Origin: Nocardiopsis terrae | GTDB lineage: Bacteria; Actinomycetota; Actinomycetes; Streptosporangiales; Streptosporangiaceae | Reading direction: 5' to 3' | DNA length: 64,000 nucleotides | Assembly: GCF_014651695.1 (NCBI RefSeq) | Contig: NZ_BMXJ01000003.1 | Span: 337,046 to 401,045, forward strand | Shown: piece after piece, positions 51,995-60,840 of the stretch | How the letters are laid out: each line of letters starts with the position of its first letter | Numbering within the stretch: position 1 is the stretch's first letter | Notes under the pieces: model-generated | Told to the model about the DNA's origin: nothing | The model's database searches: none | Seen by the model: only the letters and a program-made list of their open reading frames with translations | Translations under genes and position numbers: made by a program

Positions 51995-52933
51995 TCACAC
52001 GCCGGTCAGCCCGGCGACGATGGCCTGCGCGTCGTGGCGGAGCAGGTCGAGGTAGGTGGGTACGGGGCCGCCGGGTTCGGAGAGGGAGTCGACGTAGAGG
52101 GTCTGGCCCATGACGGCGTCGGTCTCGCGGATCACCGACTGCTGGGCGCTGTCGTTGACGGTGCTCTCGCAGAACACGGCGGGTACGTCGTTGTCGCGGA
52201 CGAACTCGGCCACGGCGGCGATCTTTTGGGGGGTGCCCTCGCGTTCGGCGTTGACCGGCCACAGGTACTGCTCGGTCAGGCCGGCGTCGCGGGCCAGGTA
52301 GGAGAAGGCGCCCTCACAGGTGACCAGGGCGCGAGCGGGTTCGGGGACCTCGGCGAGTTCGTCCTCCAGGTAGGTGCCGACCTCGGTGATCTCCTCCTTG
52401 TAGTCCTCGGCGGCCTCGGTGAACTCCGTCTCGCCCTGGGGGTCGAGTTCGATGAGGGCGTCGCGGATGTTGTCGACGTAGACCAGGGCGTTGTCGGGGG
52501 ACATCCAGGCGTGCGGGTTGGGTTCGCCCTCGTAGCCGCCCGAGGTCACGGGGATGGTGTCGATGCCCCGGCTCAGGACGGCGGTGGGGGCGTCCACGCG
52601 TTCGGTGAACTGCTGGAACCAGGCCTCCAGACCCAGGCCGTTCTCCAGGATGAGGTCGGCGCCCTGGCCGCGCACCAGGTCGTCGGGGGTGGGTTCGTAG
52701 CCGTGGATCTCGGCTCCGGGCCTGGTCAGTGAGGTGACGTCCACCCGGTCGGCGGCGACGTTCCCGGCCATGTCGGCGATGACGGTGAACGTGGTCAGGA
52801 CGAGGGGGCGCTCGCCCTCCTGGCCGCTCTGCCCGGAGGAGGTGGAGCAGGCGCCCAGGGCGAGGGAGAGCGCGGCCGCGGGGATCACCGTCGACACAGT
52901 CTTTGAAGAGAACCAATCTCTAAAGTTCGGCAC
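51995..52933 (-). CDS. Metal ABC transporter substrate-binding lipoprotein
   Basis: 312 residues, cluster A-I (ZnuA/PsaA-like). Lipobox LGAC with Cys 29. Metal ligands align as H77 (EIHGYEP), H141 (PNPHAWMS), E207 (TCEGAFSY) and D282 (LYVDSLSEPGG). The His-His-Glu-Asp set is typical of manganese/iron rather than zinc binders, and there is no His-rich loop. GTG 52933 lies inside a palindromic operator. First gene of the three-gene transporter unit. Confidence 0.92.
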   Translation of the reverse strand: MPNFRDWFSSKTVSTVIPAAALSLALGACSTSSGQSGQEGERPLVLTTFTVIADMAGNVAADRVDVTSLTRPGAEIHGYEPTPDDLVRGQGADLILENGLGLEAWFQQFTERVDAPTAVLSRGIDTIPVTSGGYEGEPNPHAWMSPDNALVYVDNIRDALIELDPQGETEFTEAAEDYKEEITEVGTYLEDELAEVPEPARALVTCEGAFSYLARDAGLTEQYLWPVNAEREGTPQKIAAVAEFVRDNDVPAVFCESTVNDSAQQSVIRETDAVMGQTLYVDSLSEPGGPVPTYLDLLRHDAQAIVAGLTGV

Positions 52934-52943
52934 GCCTAACTTT
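52922..52943. promoter_or_regulatory. DtxR/MntR-like operator over the transporter start codon
   Basis: A near-perfect 22-bp inverted repeat with half sites AAAGTT(C)GGC and GCC(T)AACTTT (one mismatched pair plus the centre). The TTAGGC core resembles DtxR-family metal-regulator sites. It overlaps the GTG at 52933, with an A/T-rich -10-like GATAAA just upstream (52943-52948 on the minus strand). Confidence 0.65.
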
Positions 52944-53191
52944 TTATCACAACCAGGCCAAACTGCGCATCGGGGGCTGGTCCCGAGGGGCTCCTCGGGC
53001 TGGGGCGGGCGCACTCCCGTAGCGCCGCCGACCGCCTGGTCCGCGACTTCCCGACCGAGCCCTCCGCCTGAGCCCCGCGGAGGTGCGCGGTAGGGGCAGA
53101 ACCTTCCTAGAATGAGCCCCTTGGCGCGCGATCTCCCGCTCCCGCGGCTGTCGCGTCGCCCATTCACCCACCCCCACCCCAGGAGTTCCAG

Positions 53192-54778
53192 GTGGTCAAT
53201 CCCCACCGCACGCTGTGTGGACGCTACGAACTCGTCTCCGAGGTCGGACGAGGTGGCATGGGGAGGGTGTGGCGGGCCCGCGACACCGGACTCAACCGCA
53301 CGGTGGCGGTCAAGGAGATCCTGTGGGGACCGGGCCTGGACGCCGACGAGCGCTCCCGGGTCGCGGCACGGGCCTGGCGTGAGGCCCAGGCCACCGCGAT
53401 GGGCCAGCACCCCCACATCGTCACCGTGCACGACATCGTCGAGGACGACGGCCGCCCCTGGATCGTCATGGAGTTCCTCGAAGGGGAGTCCCTGCACCGC
53501 CTGGTACACGACCGGGGCCCGATCCCGGTCGAGCGGGCCGCGGCCTGGGGGCTGGACCTGCTGGACGCGCTGACCACCGCGCACGACCAGGGCATCACCC
53601 ACCGCGACGTCAAACCCGAGAACGTCATGGTCACCGGATCCGGCCGGGTGGTACTCACCGATTTCGGCATCGCCACCATCGTCGACACCGCCGCGATCAC
53701 CCAGACCTCCGGTGTCATGGGCTCCGCCGCCTACGTGGCCCCCGAACGGCTCGCTTCCGAACCGGCGACCCCGGCCAGCGATCTGTGGTCGTTGGGCGCC
53801 ACCCTCCACCACGCGGTCACCGGGGTGTCCCCGTTCCAGCGCGAGGGCGTTCCGGCCACCCTGCACGCGGTGCTCAGCGCGGAACCGCCCCCGACCCCGC
53901 CCGGGCCGATGGGAGAGGCGATCCGGGGACTGCTGGCCAAGGACCCCGCCGGGCGGCTGGACGCCCGGGGCAGCCGGGAACTGCTGACCGCCGCGGCCCG
54001 GGGCGAGCGTCCGACCGGCTTCCACAGGCCCCCCGCCGCCCGGGGTGGAACGACTCCTCAGGAAACCCTCCCCGACCTGTCCCCCGCCCCGCAGGCCGAG
54101 GGCGCCGCCGTCAGGGCCCGGCCCGGCCGTCCCCGGCGCCTGTCGTGGCCGGTGGTGGTACTCACGCTGGGGCTGGCCGCCCTGGTGGTGGCCGCCGCCC
54201 TGGTCGTCGTCGACCCCTGGGGAGACGGCGGGCAGGGGCTCGGCCAGGCGGGCCAGGACGCACAGACGTCCCCCTCCCCTGACGTGGACGCCGCGGACCA
54301 GGCCCCGGTCGAGGAGGCGAACGGGGAACCAGCTGCGGAGGGCATGACCTGGACCCGGGATCCCGAAGGCTTCGCCCTCCTGGTCCCCGACGGCTGGCCC
54401 CGCCGCACCGAGGGCGCGAGCGTCTTCTACGACTCCCCCACCAGCAACGCCTATCTGCAGATCGACCGCACCCCGCACTCCAACGACGACGAGTACGCGC
54501 ACGTGGTGGAGCAGGAGAGCGACTCGGTCGCGCAGAACCGGCTGCCCGGGTACGAGCGGATCAGGCTGGAGGACGTCACCGCCCGTACGTCCTTCGCCTC
54601 GGCCGCCGACTGGGAGTTCTCCTGGGACGGGGGTGAGGGCCCCCGGCGGCTCCTGGCCCGCAACATCGCAGTCGGCGAGGGCGACTACTACACGCTGGCG
54701 TGGAGTTCCTCCGAGAGCCTGTGGGCCGAGGACGCCCGGTGGCGTGAAAAAGCCATCGACTCCTTTGACCCGTTCTGA
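53192..54778 (+). CDS. Membrane-anchored Ser/Thr protein kinase (PknB type)
   Basis: 528 residues. Kinase domain about 11-265 with G-loop GRGGMG (19-24), K41, HRD (137-139, THRDVKPEN), DFG (157-159) and APE (183-186). A Pro-rich juxtamembrane linker leads to one membrane segment (about 318-340). An acidic linker and an extracellular ~140-residue domain follow (DPEGFALLVPDGWPRRTEG..., ending AIDSFDPF), likely a sensor. GTG 53192 has AGGAG 6 nt upstream. Confidence 0.95.
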   Translation: MVNPHRTLCGRYELVSEVGRGGMGRVWRARDTGLNRTVAVKEILWGPGLDADERSRVAARAWREAQATAMGQHPHIVTVHDIVEDDGRPWIVMEFLEGESLHRLVHDRGPIPVERAAAWGLDLLDALTTAHDQGITHRDVKPENVMVTGSGRVVLTDFGIATIVDTAAITQTSGVMGSAAYVAPERLASEPATPASDLWSLGATLHHAVTGVSPFQREGVPATLHAVLSAEPPPTPPGPMGEAIRGLLAKDPAGRLDARGSRELLTAAARGERPTGFHRPPAARGGTTPQETLPDLSPAPQAEGAAVRARPGRPRRLSWPVVVLTLGLAALVVAAALVVVDPWGDGGQGLGQAGQDAQTSPSPDVDAADQAPVEEANGEPAAEGMTWTRDPEGFALLVPDGWPRRTEGASVFYDSPTSNAYLQIDRTPHSNDDEYAHVVEQESDSVAQNRLPGYERIRLEDVTARTSFASAADWEFSWDGGEGPRRLLARNIAVGEGDYYTLAWSSSESLWAEDARWREKAIDSFDPF

Positions 54779-54845
54779 CCTCGGCGGTGTGAACGCCCCG
54801 GTACGCTCGACCCGTTCCGACGCAAGTACAAGGGAGGTAGCGGGG

Positions 54846-55814
54846 GTGTCCCACACCTGGACCGCGATCGACTTCGAGACCGCCAACCAGGACCGCGGCA
54901 GCGTCTGCGCCGTGGGTCTGGTCCGGGTGAGCGAGGGGCGGGTGGTGGACCGGTTCAGCACCCTCATCCGCCCGCCGGAGCCGGTGTCCTTCTTCTCCCG
55001 GCACAACACCGCCGTGCACGGCATCACCGCCGCCGACGTCGCCCGGGCGCCCGGCTGGGAGGCGGTGCGCGAGCAGGTGCTGGAGTTCGCACAGGGCGGG
55101 GCGCTGGTGGCGCACAACGCCGCCTTCGACATGGGGGCGCTGCGCCAGGCGTGCGCCCACACGGGCCAGGCGCTGCCCGCCCTGGACTACGCCTGCACCC
55201 TGGCCCTGTCCCGGCGCACCTGGGACCTGCCCGACCACCGCCTGCCCACGGTGTGCGCGCACGTGGGCCACCAGATCACCCGGCACCACCGGGCCGACGC
55301 CGACGCCGAGGCGGCCGCGCACATCATGATCGCGGCGATGCTCCGCTACGGCACCAGCTCCCTGCCCGAACTCTCCCGCGCCGCGGGTATGCGGCTGGGC
55401 CGCCTGGAAGCGGTCCGGGCCGCGGTCCGCCTCCCGGACGCCGCCCCCGCCACGTCGGCGGCGCCCGTCGTGGAGGACCGTTACGGCCGCTGGCAGCGGG
55501 CCGCGCAGAGCCCTCTTCCCGAACCCTCGCCGGAGGCCGACCCGGCCGGTCCGCTCTACGGCCGCACGGTGTGCGTCTCCGGCGACCTGCGGGCGATGGA
55601 CAAGCCCGAGGTGTGGAAGCGCGTCGCCGAGGCCGGAGGGGTTCCGGCCAAGAACGTCACCAAGAAGACCGACGTGCTGGTGGTGGGTGACAGCGACCAC
55701 GGCGGTAAGACCTCCAAGCACAGGCAGGCCGAGGCCTACATGGCCAAGGGCCAGCGCATCGACATCATCACCGAGTCCGAACTGATGCTTCGTCTGGGCA
55801 TGGCCTCCGCCTGA
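54846..55814 (+). CDS. DEDDh 3'-5' exonuclease with C-terminal BRCT domain
   Basis: 322 residues. Exonuclease (DnaQ-like) domain about 4-165 with D9 and E11 (AIDFETAN), D95 (HNAAFD) and H148..D153 (HHRADAD), the full DEDDh set. A BRCT domain at about 237-318 (LYGRTVCVSGDLRAMDKPEVWKRVAEAGG ... DVLVVGD) recognises DNA ends or nicks. Probable DNA proofreading or repair factor. GTG 54846 has GGGAGG 8 nt upstream. Confidence 0.92.
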   Translation: MSHTWTAIDFETANQDRGSVCAVGLVRVSEGRVVDRFSTLIRPPEPVSFFSRHNTAVHGITAADVARAPGWEAVREQVLEFAQGGALVAHNAAFDMGALRQACAHTGQALPALDYACTLALSRRTWDLPDHRLPTVCAHVGHQITRHHRADADAEAAAHIMIAAMLRYGTSSLPELSRAAGMRLGRLEAVRAAVRLPDAAPATSAAPVVEDRYGRWQRAAQSPLPEPSPEADPAGPLYGRTVCVSGDLRAMDKPEVWKRVAEAGGVPAKNVTKKTDVLVVGDSDHGGKTSKHRQAEAYMAKGQRIDIITESELMLRLGMASA

Positions 55815-55830
55815 TCCCCGGCCTCCCCGT

Positions 55831-56478
55831 TCAACTCCCCGAGTCCGGGGGGCCGATGAGCTGGTGGCTGACCGCGTCGGCGGCCCAGGCGGCCCAGCGG
55901 TCGGTGCTCCAGCCGAGTTGGCCGGTGTAGAGGGTGTACAGCTCGGGGCTGAGCAGACCCAGCAGGGTGTCGGCGGCCTCCTGCGCGTCCAGGCCCCCGC
56001 GCAGGGCGCCCCGGTCGGCCAGGGCCCGGGCGAACACGGTGTGGACGGTGCGTCGCTGCTCGGTGTTGGTCCGCCACAGCTCGGCCAGTTCGGGCTGGGA
56101 AGGGGCCGCGCCGCGGAGCACCTCCACCAGGGCGGCGACGCGGACCATCACCCGGGCGGTGCCCCGCACCTGGAGCCGGACCAGCTCGTGCGGGTCCTGG
56201 GCGGCCAGTGCGGCGCGGACCCAGGGGCGCTCGAGGGTGGCCACGGGTTCGGCGTCTCCGGCCACGGCCTGGTCCAGGGCCTCCTTGAGCACGGCCGCCT
56301 TGGTGCCGAAGGCGTAGTAGACCGTCTGGGTCGCCACCCCCGCCTCCTCGGCGATGCTCGCGATGCTGGTGGCGGTGTAACCGCCGGTGGTGAACAGCCG
56401 TGTCGCGGCCCGGGCGACCCGGACACGGGTGGCGGCCGAGCGCGCGGCGCGGCCGTCGGCGGTTTGTCGTATGTCCAT
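55831..56478 (-). CDS. TetR-family transcriptional regulator
   Basis: 215 residues. Helix-turn-helix ATRLFTTGGYTATSIASIAEEAGVATQTVYYAFGTKAAVLKEAL near residues 25-65; the variable C-terminal ligand domain follows. The start is ATG 56478, because a TAGGAT box ends exactly 7 nt upstream and no ribosome site exists (leaderless); longer in-frame starts would overlap the promoter. Divergent from the oxidoreductase gene, with two palindromic operators between them. Confidence 0.9.
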   Translation of the reverse strand: MDIRQTADGRAARSAATRVRVARAATRLFTTGGYTATSIASIAEEAGVATQTVYYAFGTKAAVLKEALDQAVAGDAEPVATLERPWVRAALAAQDPHELVRLQVRGTARVMVRVAALVEVLRGAAPSQPELAELWRTNTEQRRTVHTVFARALADRGALRGGLDAQEAADTLLGLLSPELYTLYTGQLGWSTDRWAAWAADAVSHQLIGPPDSGS

Positions 56479-56485
56479 GGTCACC

Positions 56486-56491
56486 ATCCTA
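56486..56491 (-). promoter_or_regulatory. -10 box for leaderless tetR-type gene
   Basis: TAGGAT on the minus strand lies 7 nt before the ATG at 56478. Confidence 0.5.
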
Positions 56492-56495
56492 CGAC

Positions 56496-56540
56496 TTGAC
56501 TGTAGTGCCACTACAAATATCTTATTGTAGTTCTACTACA
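56496..56540 (+). promoter_or_regulatory. Promoter with twin TetR operators
   Basis: For + transcription TTGACT (56496-56501), 16 bases, TATCTT (56518-56523). Two palindromes of the form TGTAGT-N3-ACTACA sit at 56501-56515 and 56526-56540, spaced 25 bases start to start. They overlap the -35/-10 and the predicted transcription start, so the divergent TetR protein should repress both genes. Confidence 0.7.
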
Positions 56541-56555
56541 GAAAGTTGGGCGGAG

Positions 56556-57473
56556 ATGCGAGTACTCGTCCTGGGCGGTTACGGGGCCGTGGGGGCTCCG
56601 GTCGTGGAGGCGCTGCGCGGAGCCGGGCACACCTGCGTGGTCGCCGGACGCGACCCCCGGCGCGCGGATCGGACGGTGGATCTGGCCGAACCCGGCCTGG
56701 CGGGCTACCTGAGCGCCCTGCGGGGTGCGGACGCCGTGGTCAACGCCTCCGGGGCCGAGGATCCGGCCCTGGTCCGGTCCGCGACCGACCGGGGCGCGGC
56801 CTTCGTCGACGCCACCGCCACCTCCGGCTACGTCACCGAGGTCGAGCGGCTCCGGCCGCGCGCACCGGTCCTGCTCAGCGTCGGGCTGGCCCCCGGGCTG
56901 ACCAACCTGCTCGCCGCCGACCTCCCCGGAAGGGGGCCCGTCGACCTGGGGGTGGTCCTGGGGTCGGGGGAACGGCACGGGGCGGCGGCCACGGAATGGT
57001 CCCTGAACCTGCTCGGCCGGTCCTTCCCCGATCCGGCCACCGGGGAGGTCGTCCGCAACCTCACCCGGGGGCGGACCTTCGACCTGCCCGGTCGTCGGCG
57101 GCGCCTGTACCGGGCCGACTTCTCCGACCAGCACACGCTCACCCGTGACCTCGCGCGCCCGGTCCGCACCCACCTGGGCCTCGACTCCGCGGCTGCCACC
57201 ACGGCCCTGGCCCTGCTCGCCCGGTTGCCCGGGGCGGGGGCGGGGGCGCTGCGGAGCGTCCCGCATCTGCCCGGCTCCCGGGAGTGGACCCTGGTGGCGG
57301 TCTCGGGAGGACGCCGGCGCTGGGCGCGCGGGCAGGGCCAGTCCCGGGGGACGGCGGCGGTGACCGCATGGGCCGCCTCCCTGACGCTGAACCTGTCCGC
57401 CGGGGTGCACCACCTGCACGAGGTGGCGACCCTGGCCGATCTGCCGCCCACGGAGGGGATCTCGCTGGGCTGA
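56556..57473 (+). CDS. Saccharopine dehydrogenase-like NAD(P)-binding protein
   Basis: 305 residues. Rossmann motif VLVLGGYGAVGAPV (3-16), AGRDPRRA, and VGLAPGLTNLLAADL as in saccharopine dehydrogenase-family oxidoreductases. No clear substrate. ATG 56556 directly follows GGCGGAG. Probably repressed by the divergent TetR protein and induced by its ligand. Confidence 0.8.
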   Translation: MRVLVLGGYGAVGAPVVEALRGAGHTCVVAGRDPRRADRTVDLAEPGLAGYLSALRGADAVVNASGAEDPALVRSATDRGAAFVDATATSGYVTEVERLRPRAPVLLSVGLAPGLTNLLAADLPGRGPVDLGVVLGSGERHGAAATEWSLNLLGRSFPDPATGEVVRNLTRGRTFDLPGRRRRLYRADFSDQHTLTRDLARPVRTHLGLDSAAATTALALLARLPGAGAGALRSVPHLPGSREWTLVAVSGGRRRWARGQGQSRGTAAVTAWAASLTLNLSAGVHHLHEVATLADLPPTEGISLG

Positions 57474-57493
57474 GGCGCCCTCCAGGGGTCGGG

Positions 57494-57524
57494 CCCCCTG
57501 CGGAGCCGAGTCCTCCGCAGGGGG
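57494..57524 (+). terminator. Hairpin terminator after oxidoreductase gene
   Basis: Perfect 12-bp stem (57494-57505 with 57513-57524), 7-nt loop; followed by AATTCC, no T-tract. It isolates the upstream gene from the sugar operon promoter. Confidence 0.6.
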
Positions 57525-57542
57525 AATTCCCCGTCCCCGGTC

Positions 57543-57596
57543 TCGACACCTCTGGCGGGGCGGGGTAGCTTTGCCCTAGTCTGGAAAGCGCTTTCA
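57543..57596 (+). promoter_or_regulatory. Promoter and LacI-type operator of sugar operon
   Basis: TCGACA (57543-57548), 17 bases, TAGCTT (57566-57571), then the perfect LacI-family operator TGGAAAGCGCTTTCA (57582-57596) just downstream of the expected start site. The adjacent LacI regulator at 61992-63023 is the obvious repressor. Confidence 0.75.
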
Positions 57597-57617
57597 TCTG
57601 AGAGGTGGTAACAAGCC

Positions 57618-58772
57618 ATGAGTGATCACGTGCTGGGCGTCGCGATGAACGGCGTCACCGGCCGCATGGGGTACAGGCAGCATCTGACCAGGTCGGTGCT
57701 GGCGATCCGGGACTCCGGCGGTGTCGAACTACCCGACGGCTCCCGCGTCATACCCGAACCCGTACTGGTGGGCCGGTCGGAGCGCAAACTGCGCGCCATC
57801 GCCGACAGACACGGCATCGAGCGCTGGACCACCGACCTGGACTCGGTCCTGTCCGACGACAACGTCCCGCTGTACTTCGACGCCCAGATCACGCACGCCA
57901 GGGAGGACGCCGTCCGCTCGGCGATCGCCGCGGGCAAGCACATCTACGTCGAGAAACCCACCGCCGGAACGCTGGACGCCGCACTCGAACTGGCCAAGCT
58001 CGCCGAGCAGGCCGGGGTGCGCAACGGCGTGGTCCAGGACAAGCTCTTCCTGCCGGGCCTGCTCAAGCTCCGCCGCCTCCTGGACAGCGGTTTCTTTGGA
58101 AAAGTCCTTTCCATCCGCGGTGAGTTCGGCTACTGGGTCTTCGAGGGGGACTGGCAGCCCGCCCAGCGCCCGAGCTGGAACTACCGGGCCGAGGACGGGG
58201 GCGGCATCGTCCTGGACATGTTCCCCCACTGGCACTACGTCCTGGAGCACCTCTTCGGCCCGGTGCACACGGTCACCGCCAAGACCGCCACCCACGTCCC
58301 CCGGCGCTGGGACGAGCAGAACGAGTCCTACGAGGCCACCGCGGACGACGCCGCCTACGGCATCTTCGAGGTGGGCGAGGGCATCATCGCCCAGATCAAC
58401 TCCTCCTGGAGCGTGCGCGTCAACCGCGACGAACTGGTGGAGTTCCAGGTGGACGGCACCCACGGCAGCGCCGTGGCCGGGCTGCGCTCCTGCCGGATCC
58501 AGCACCGCGCCACCACCCCCAAGGCGGTCTGGGACCCCGACGCCGTCGACCCCGTCCGCTACCGCGAGGACTGGAAGGACGTCCCCGACAACGGGGAGTT
58601 CCCCAACGGGTTCCGCGCCCAGTGGGAGGACTACCTGCGGCACGTGGTCCTGGGCACCCCCTTCCACCACGACCTCCTCTCCGGTGCGCGCGGCATCCAG
58701 ATGGCCGAGGCCGGGCTGCTCTCCGCCCGCACCGGCCGTACCGTCGAACTCGGTGAGGTCTCCACCACGTGA
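57618..58772 (+). CDS. Gfo/Idh/MocA-family oxidoreductase
   Basis: 384 residues. N-terminal Rossmann fold GVAMNGVTGRMGYRQH, the EKP signature at 112-114 (IYVEKPTAGT), then the alpha/beta substrate domain with FPHWHYVLEHLFG and DLLSGARGIQMAEAGLLS. Acts on a sugar or sugar derivative as an NAD(P) dehydrogenase. First gene of a four-gene unit whose members overlap by 4 bases (GTGA); repressed by the LacI protein through the operator upstream. Confidence 0.92.
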   Translation: MSDHVLGVAMNGVTGRMGYRQHLTRSVLAIRDSGGVELPDGSRVIPEPVLVGRSERKLRAIADRHGIERWTTDLDSVLSDDNVPLYFDAQITHAREDAVRSAIAAGKHIYVEKPTAGTLDAALELAKLAEQAGVRNGVVQDKLFLPGLLKLRRLLDSGFFGKVLSIRGEFGYWVFEGDWQPAQRPSWNYRAEDGGGIVLDMFPHWHYVLEHLFGPVHTVTAKTATHVPRRWDEQNESYEATADDAAYGIFEVGEGIIAQINSSWSVRVNRDELVEFQVDGTHGSAVAGLRSCRIQHRATTPKAVWDPDAVDPVRYREDWKDVPDNGEFPNGFRAQWEDYLRHVVLGTPFHHDLLSGARGIQMAEAGLLSARTGRTVELGEVSTT

Positions 58773-59929
58773 ACGCACTGAACCTGCCCTCCGGAGAGGG
58801 CACCATCGTCCCCTACACCCTCAGCGGGGCTGCGGCCGACGCCTCGCCCCTCCCCCCGGCCCGCCTGCGCACCGCCTACGCGGCCGCGCACGTGGTCGCC
58901 GACCCCTGCGCCGTCAACGCTCCCGGGGCCCCGGCCGCCCTGGACTGGGAGGCCACCCTGGCCTTCCGCCACCACCTGTGGGACCAGGGGCTGGGCGTGG
59001 CCGAGGCCATGGACACCGCCCAGCGGGGCATGGGGCTGGACTGGCCCGCCACCGCCGAGCTGATCCGCCGCACCGGGGCCCAGGCCCGTGACCGCGGGGC
59101 CCTGCTGGCCTGCGGGGTCAACACCGACCACCTGGAGTCTTCGCACGTCGATCTGGAAAGCGTTATCACCGCTTACGGTGAGCAGTTGGAGGTGGTCCAG
59201 GAAGCCGGCGCCACCCCCATCGTGATGGCCTCCCGGGCCCTGGCCGCGGTGGCCGAGAGCCCCGAGGACTACGCCCGGGTCTACTCCGCCGTCCTCAAGC
59301 GGGCCGAGCGGCCGGTGATCCTGCACTGGCTGGGCACCGCCTTCGACCCGGCTCTGGCGGGCTACTGGGGCTACGACTCCCCCGAGGAGGCGATCGAGCC
59401 GGTCGCCGAACTGATCGCCGCGCACGCCGACCACGTCGAGGGCATCAAGGTCTCCCTGCTCGAAACCGCGCTGGAGGTACGCCTGCGGCGTCTCCTCCCG
59501 TCGGGGGTGCGCCTGTACACCGGGGACGACTTCCACTACCCCGAACTCGTGCTCGGGGACGAGCACGGCCACTCCCACGCCCTGCTCGGCGTGTTCGCCG
59601 CCATCGCCCCGGCCGCCGCCCGGGCGCTTGCCGCCCTGGACCGGGGCGACACCGACGGCTACCGCGCCCTGCTGGAACCGACCGTGCCCCTGGCCCGTCA
59701 CCTGTTCTCCGCGCCCACCTACTACTACAAGACCGGTATCGCCTTCCTCGCCTGGCTCAACGGGCACCAGAAGGGGTTCCACATGGTGGGCGGCCTGCAC
59801 AGCGCCCGCGACCTCCCGCACCTGGCGCAGACCCTGCGCCTGGCCGACGCGGCGGGGGCGCTCAGCGACCCGGCCCTGGCCGAGGAGCGCATGCGCGCCC
59901 TGCTCCGGGTCTCGGGGGTGGACCAGTGA
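58769..59929 (+). CDS. DUF993 protein (dihydrodipicolinate synthase-like aldolase)
   Basis: 386 residues, TIM-barrel aldolase type. The Schiff-base lysine is probably K227 in HVEGIKVSLLETA, analogous to the GIK of DapA-family aldolases. Other blocks are LACGVNTDHLE, HWLGTAFDPALAGYWGYDSPEEA, YTGDDFHYPEL and GHSHALLGVFAAIAP. A 2-keto-3-deoxy-acid aldolase role fits the operon; the exact reaction is unproven for DUF993. GTG 58769 overlaps the previous stop by 4 bases. Confidence 0.88.
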   Translation: MNALNLPSGEGTIVPYTLSGAAADASPLPPARLRTAYAAAHVVADPCAVNAPGAPAALDWEATLAFRHHLWDQGLGVAEAMDTAQRGMGLDWPATAELIRRTGAQARDRGALLACGVNTDHLESSHVDLESVITAYGEQLEVVQEAGATPIVMASRALAAVAESPEDYARVYSAVLKRAERPVILHWLGTAFDPALAGYWGYDSPEEAIEPVAELIAAHADHVEGIKVSLLETALEVRLRRLLPSGVRLYTGDDFHYPELVLGDEHGHSHALLGVFAAIAPAAARALAALDRGDTDGYRALLEPTVPLARHLFSAPTYYYKTGIAFLAWLNGHQKGFHMVGGLHSARDLPHLAQTLRLADAAGALSDPALAEERMRALLRVSGVDQ

Positions 59930-60840
59930 CGACCACCCCCCGACACCGACCCGTGGTCCCGGCCCCGGTGGACGTCCCCTCCGGCAGGTCCGTGCACACC
60001 GAGACCCCGGCCCCCGGCGACCCCCGCCTGGCCCGGCTCTCACTCAACCAGGCCACCGTGAAGCGCTGGAGTCTCACCCAGGCCGTGGACGGGTGCCTGC
60101 GCGCCGGGCTGCCCGCCATCGGGCTGTGGCGTGAACACGTCCAGGAGACCGGCCTGGAACGCTCCGCCCGCCTGGTCCGCGACGCGGGGCTGAGGGTGTC
60201 CTCCTACTGCCGTGGCGGTTTTCTGAGCGACCCCTCCCGTACCGACGCCCTGGAGGACAACCGGCGGGCCATCGACGAGGCCGCCGAACTGGGTGCGCCG
60301 GTGCTGGTCATGGTCGCGGGCGGGCTCCCCGAGGGTGACCGGGACCTGGCCGGTGCCAGGGAGCGGGTGGCGGAGGGGATCCACGCCCTGGCACCGTACG
60401 CGGCCGAACGCGGCGTGCGCCTCGGGCTCGAACCCCTCCACCCGCTGTTCTGCGCCGACCGTGCGGTCCTGTCCACCCTGGGCCAGGCCCTGGACCTGGC
60501 AGAACAGTTCTCCCCGGAGGTCGTGGGAGTGGTCGTGGACACCTACCACGTGTGGTGGGACCCGGCGGTCTTCGACCAGATCGCCCGGGCCGGCGCCGCG
60601 GGCCGCATCACCTCCTTCCAGGTCTGCGACTGGATCACGCCCCTGCCGGTGGACTCCCTGCTGGGCCGGGGCATGGTCGGCGACGGACACATCGACGCGC
60701 GCGCACTGCACCGGGCGGTTCTGGCCGCCGGTTACGAGGGCGACGTGGAATGGGAGGTCTTCAACGAGGACGTGTGGTCCGCCGACGGTGACGAGGTCAT
60801 CGCCACGATGGCCCGCCGCCACGCGGAGTGTGTGCTGTGA
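59926..60840 (+). CDS. Sugar phosphate isomerase/epimerase-like TIM-barrel protein
   Basis: 304 residues, AP endonuclease 2-like xylose isomerase fold. Probable metal-binding residues are E169 (LGLEPLHP), D205 (VVDTYHVWWDP), and E277 (EWEVFNED), with FQVCDW and GDGHIDA blocks in between. It likely isomerises an intermediate of the same pathway. GTG 59926 overlaps the previous TGA and its own TGA overlaps the next GTG. Confidence 0.85.
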   Translation: MTTTPRHRPVVPAPVDVPSGRSVHTETPAPGDPRLARLSLNQATVKRWSLTQAVDGCLRAGLPAIGLWREHVQETGLERSARLVRDAGLRVSSYCRGGFLSDPSRTDALEDNRRAIDEAAELGAPVLVMVAGGLPEGDRDLAGARERVAEGIHALAPYAAERGVRLGLEPLHPLFCADRAVLSTLGQALDLAEQFSPEVVGVVVDTYHVWWDPAVFDQIARAGAAGRITSFQVCDWITPLPVDSLLGRGMVGDGHIDARALHRAVLAAGYEGDVEWEVFNEDVWSADGDEVIATMARRHAECVL

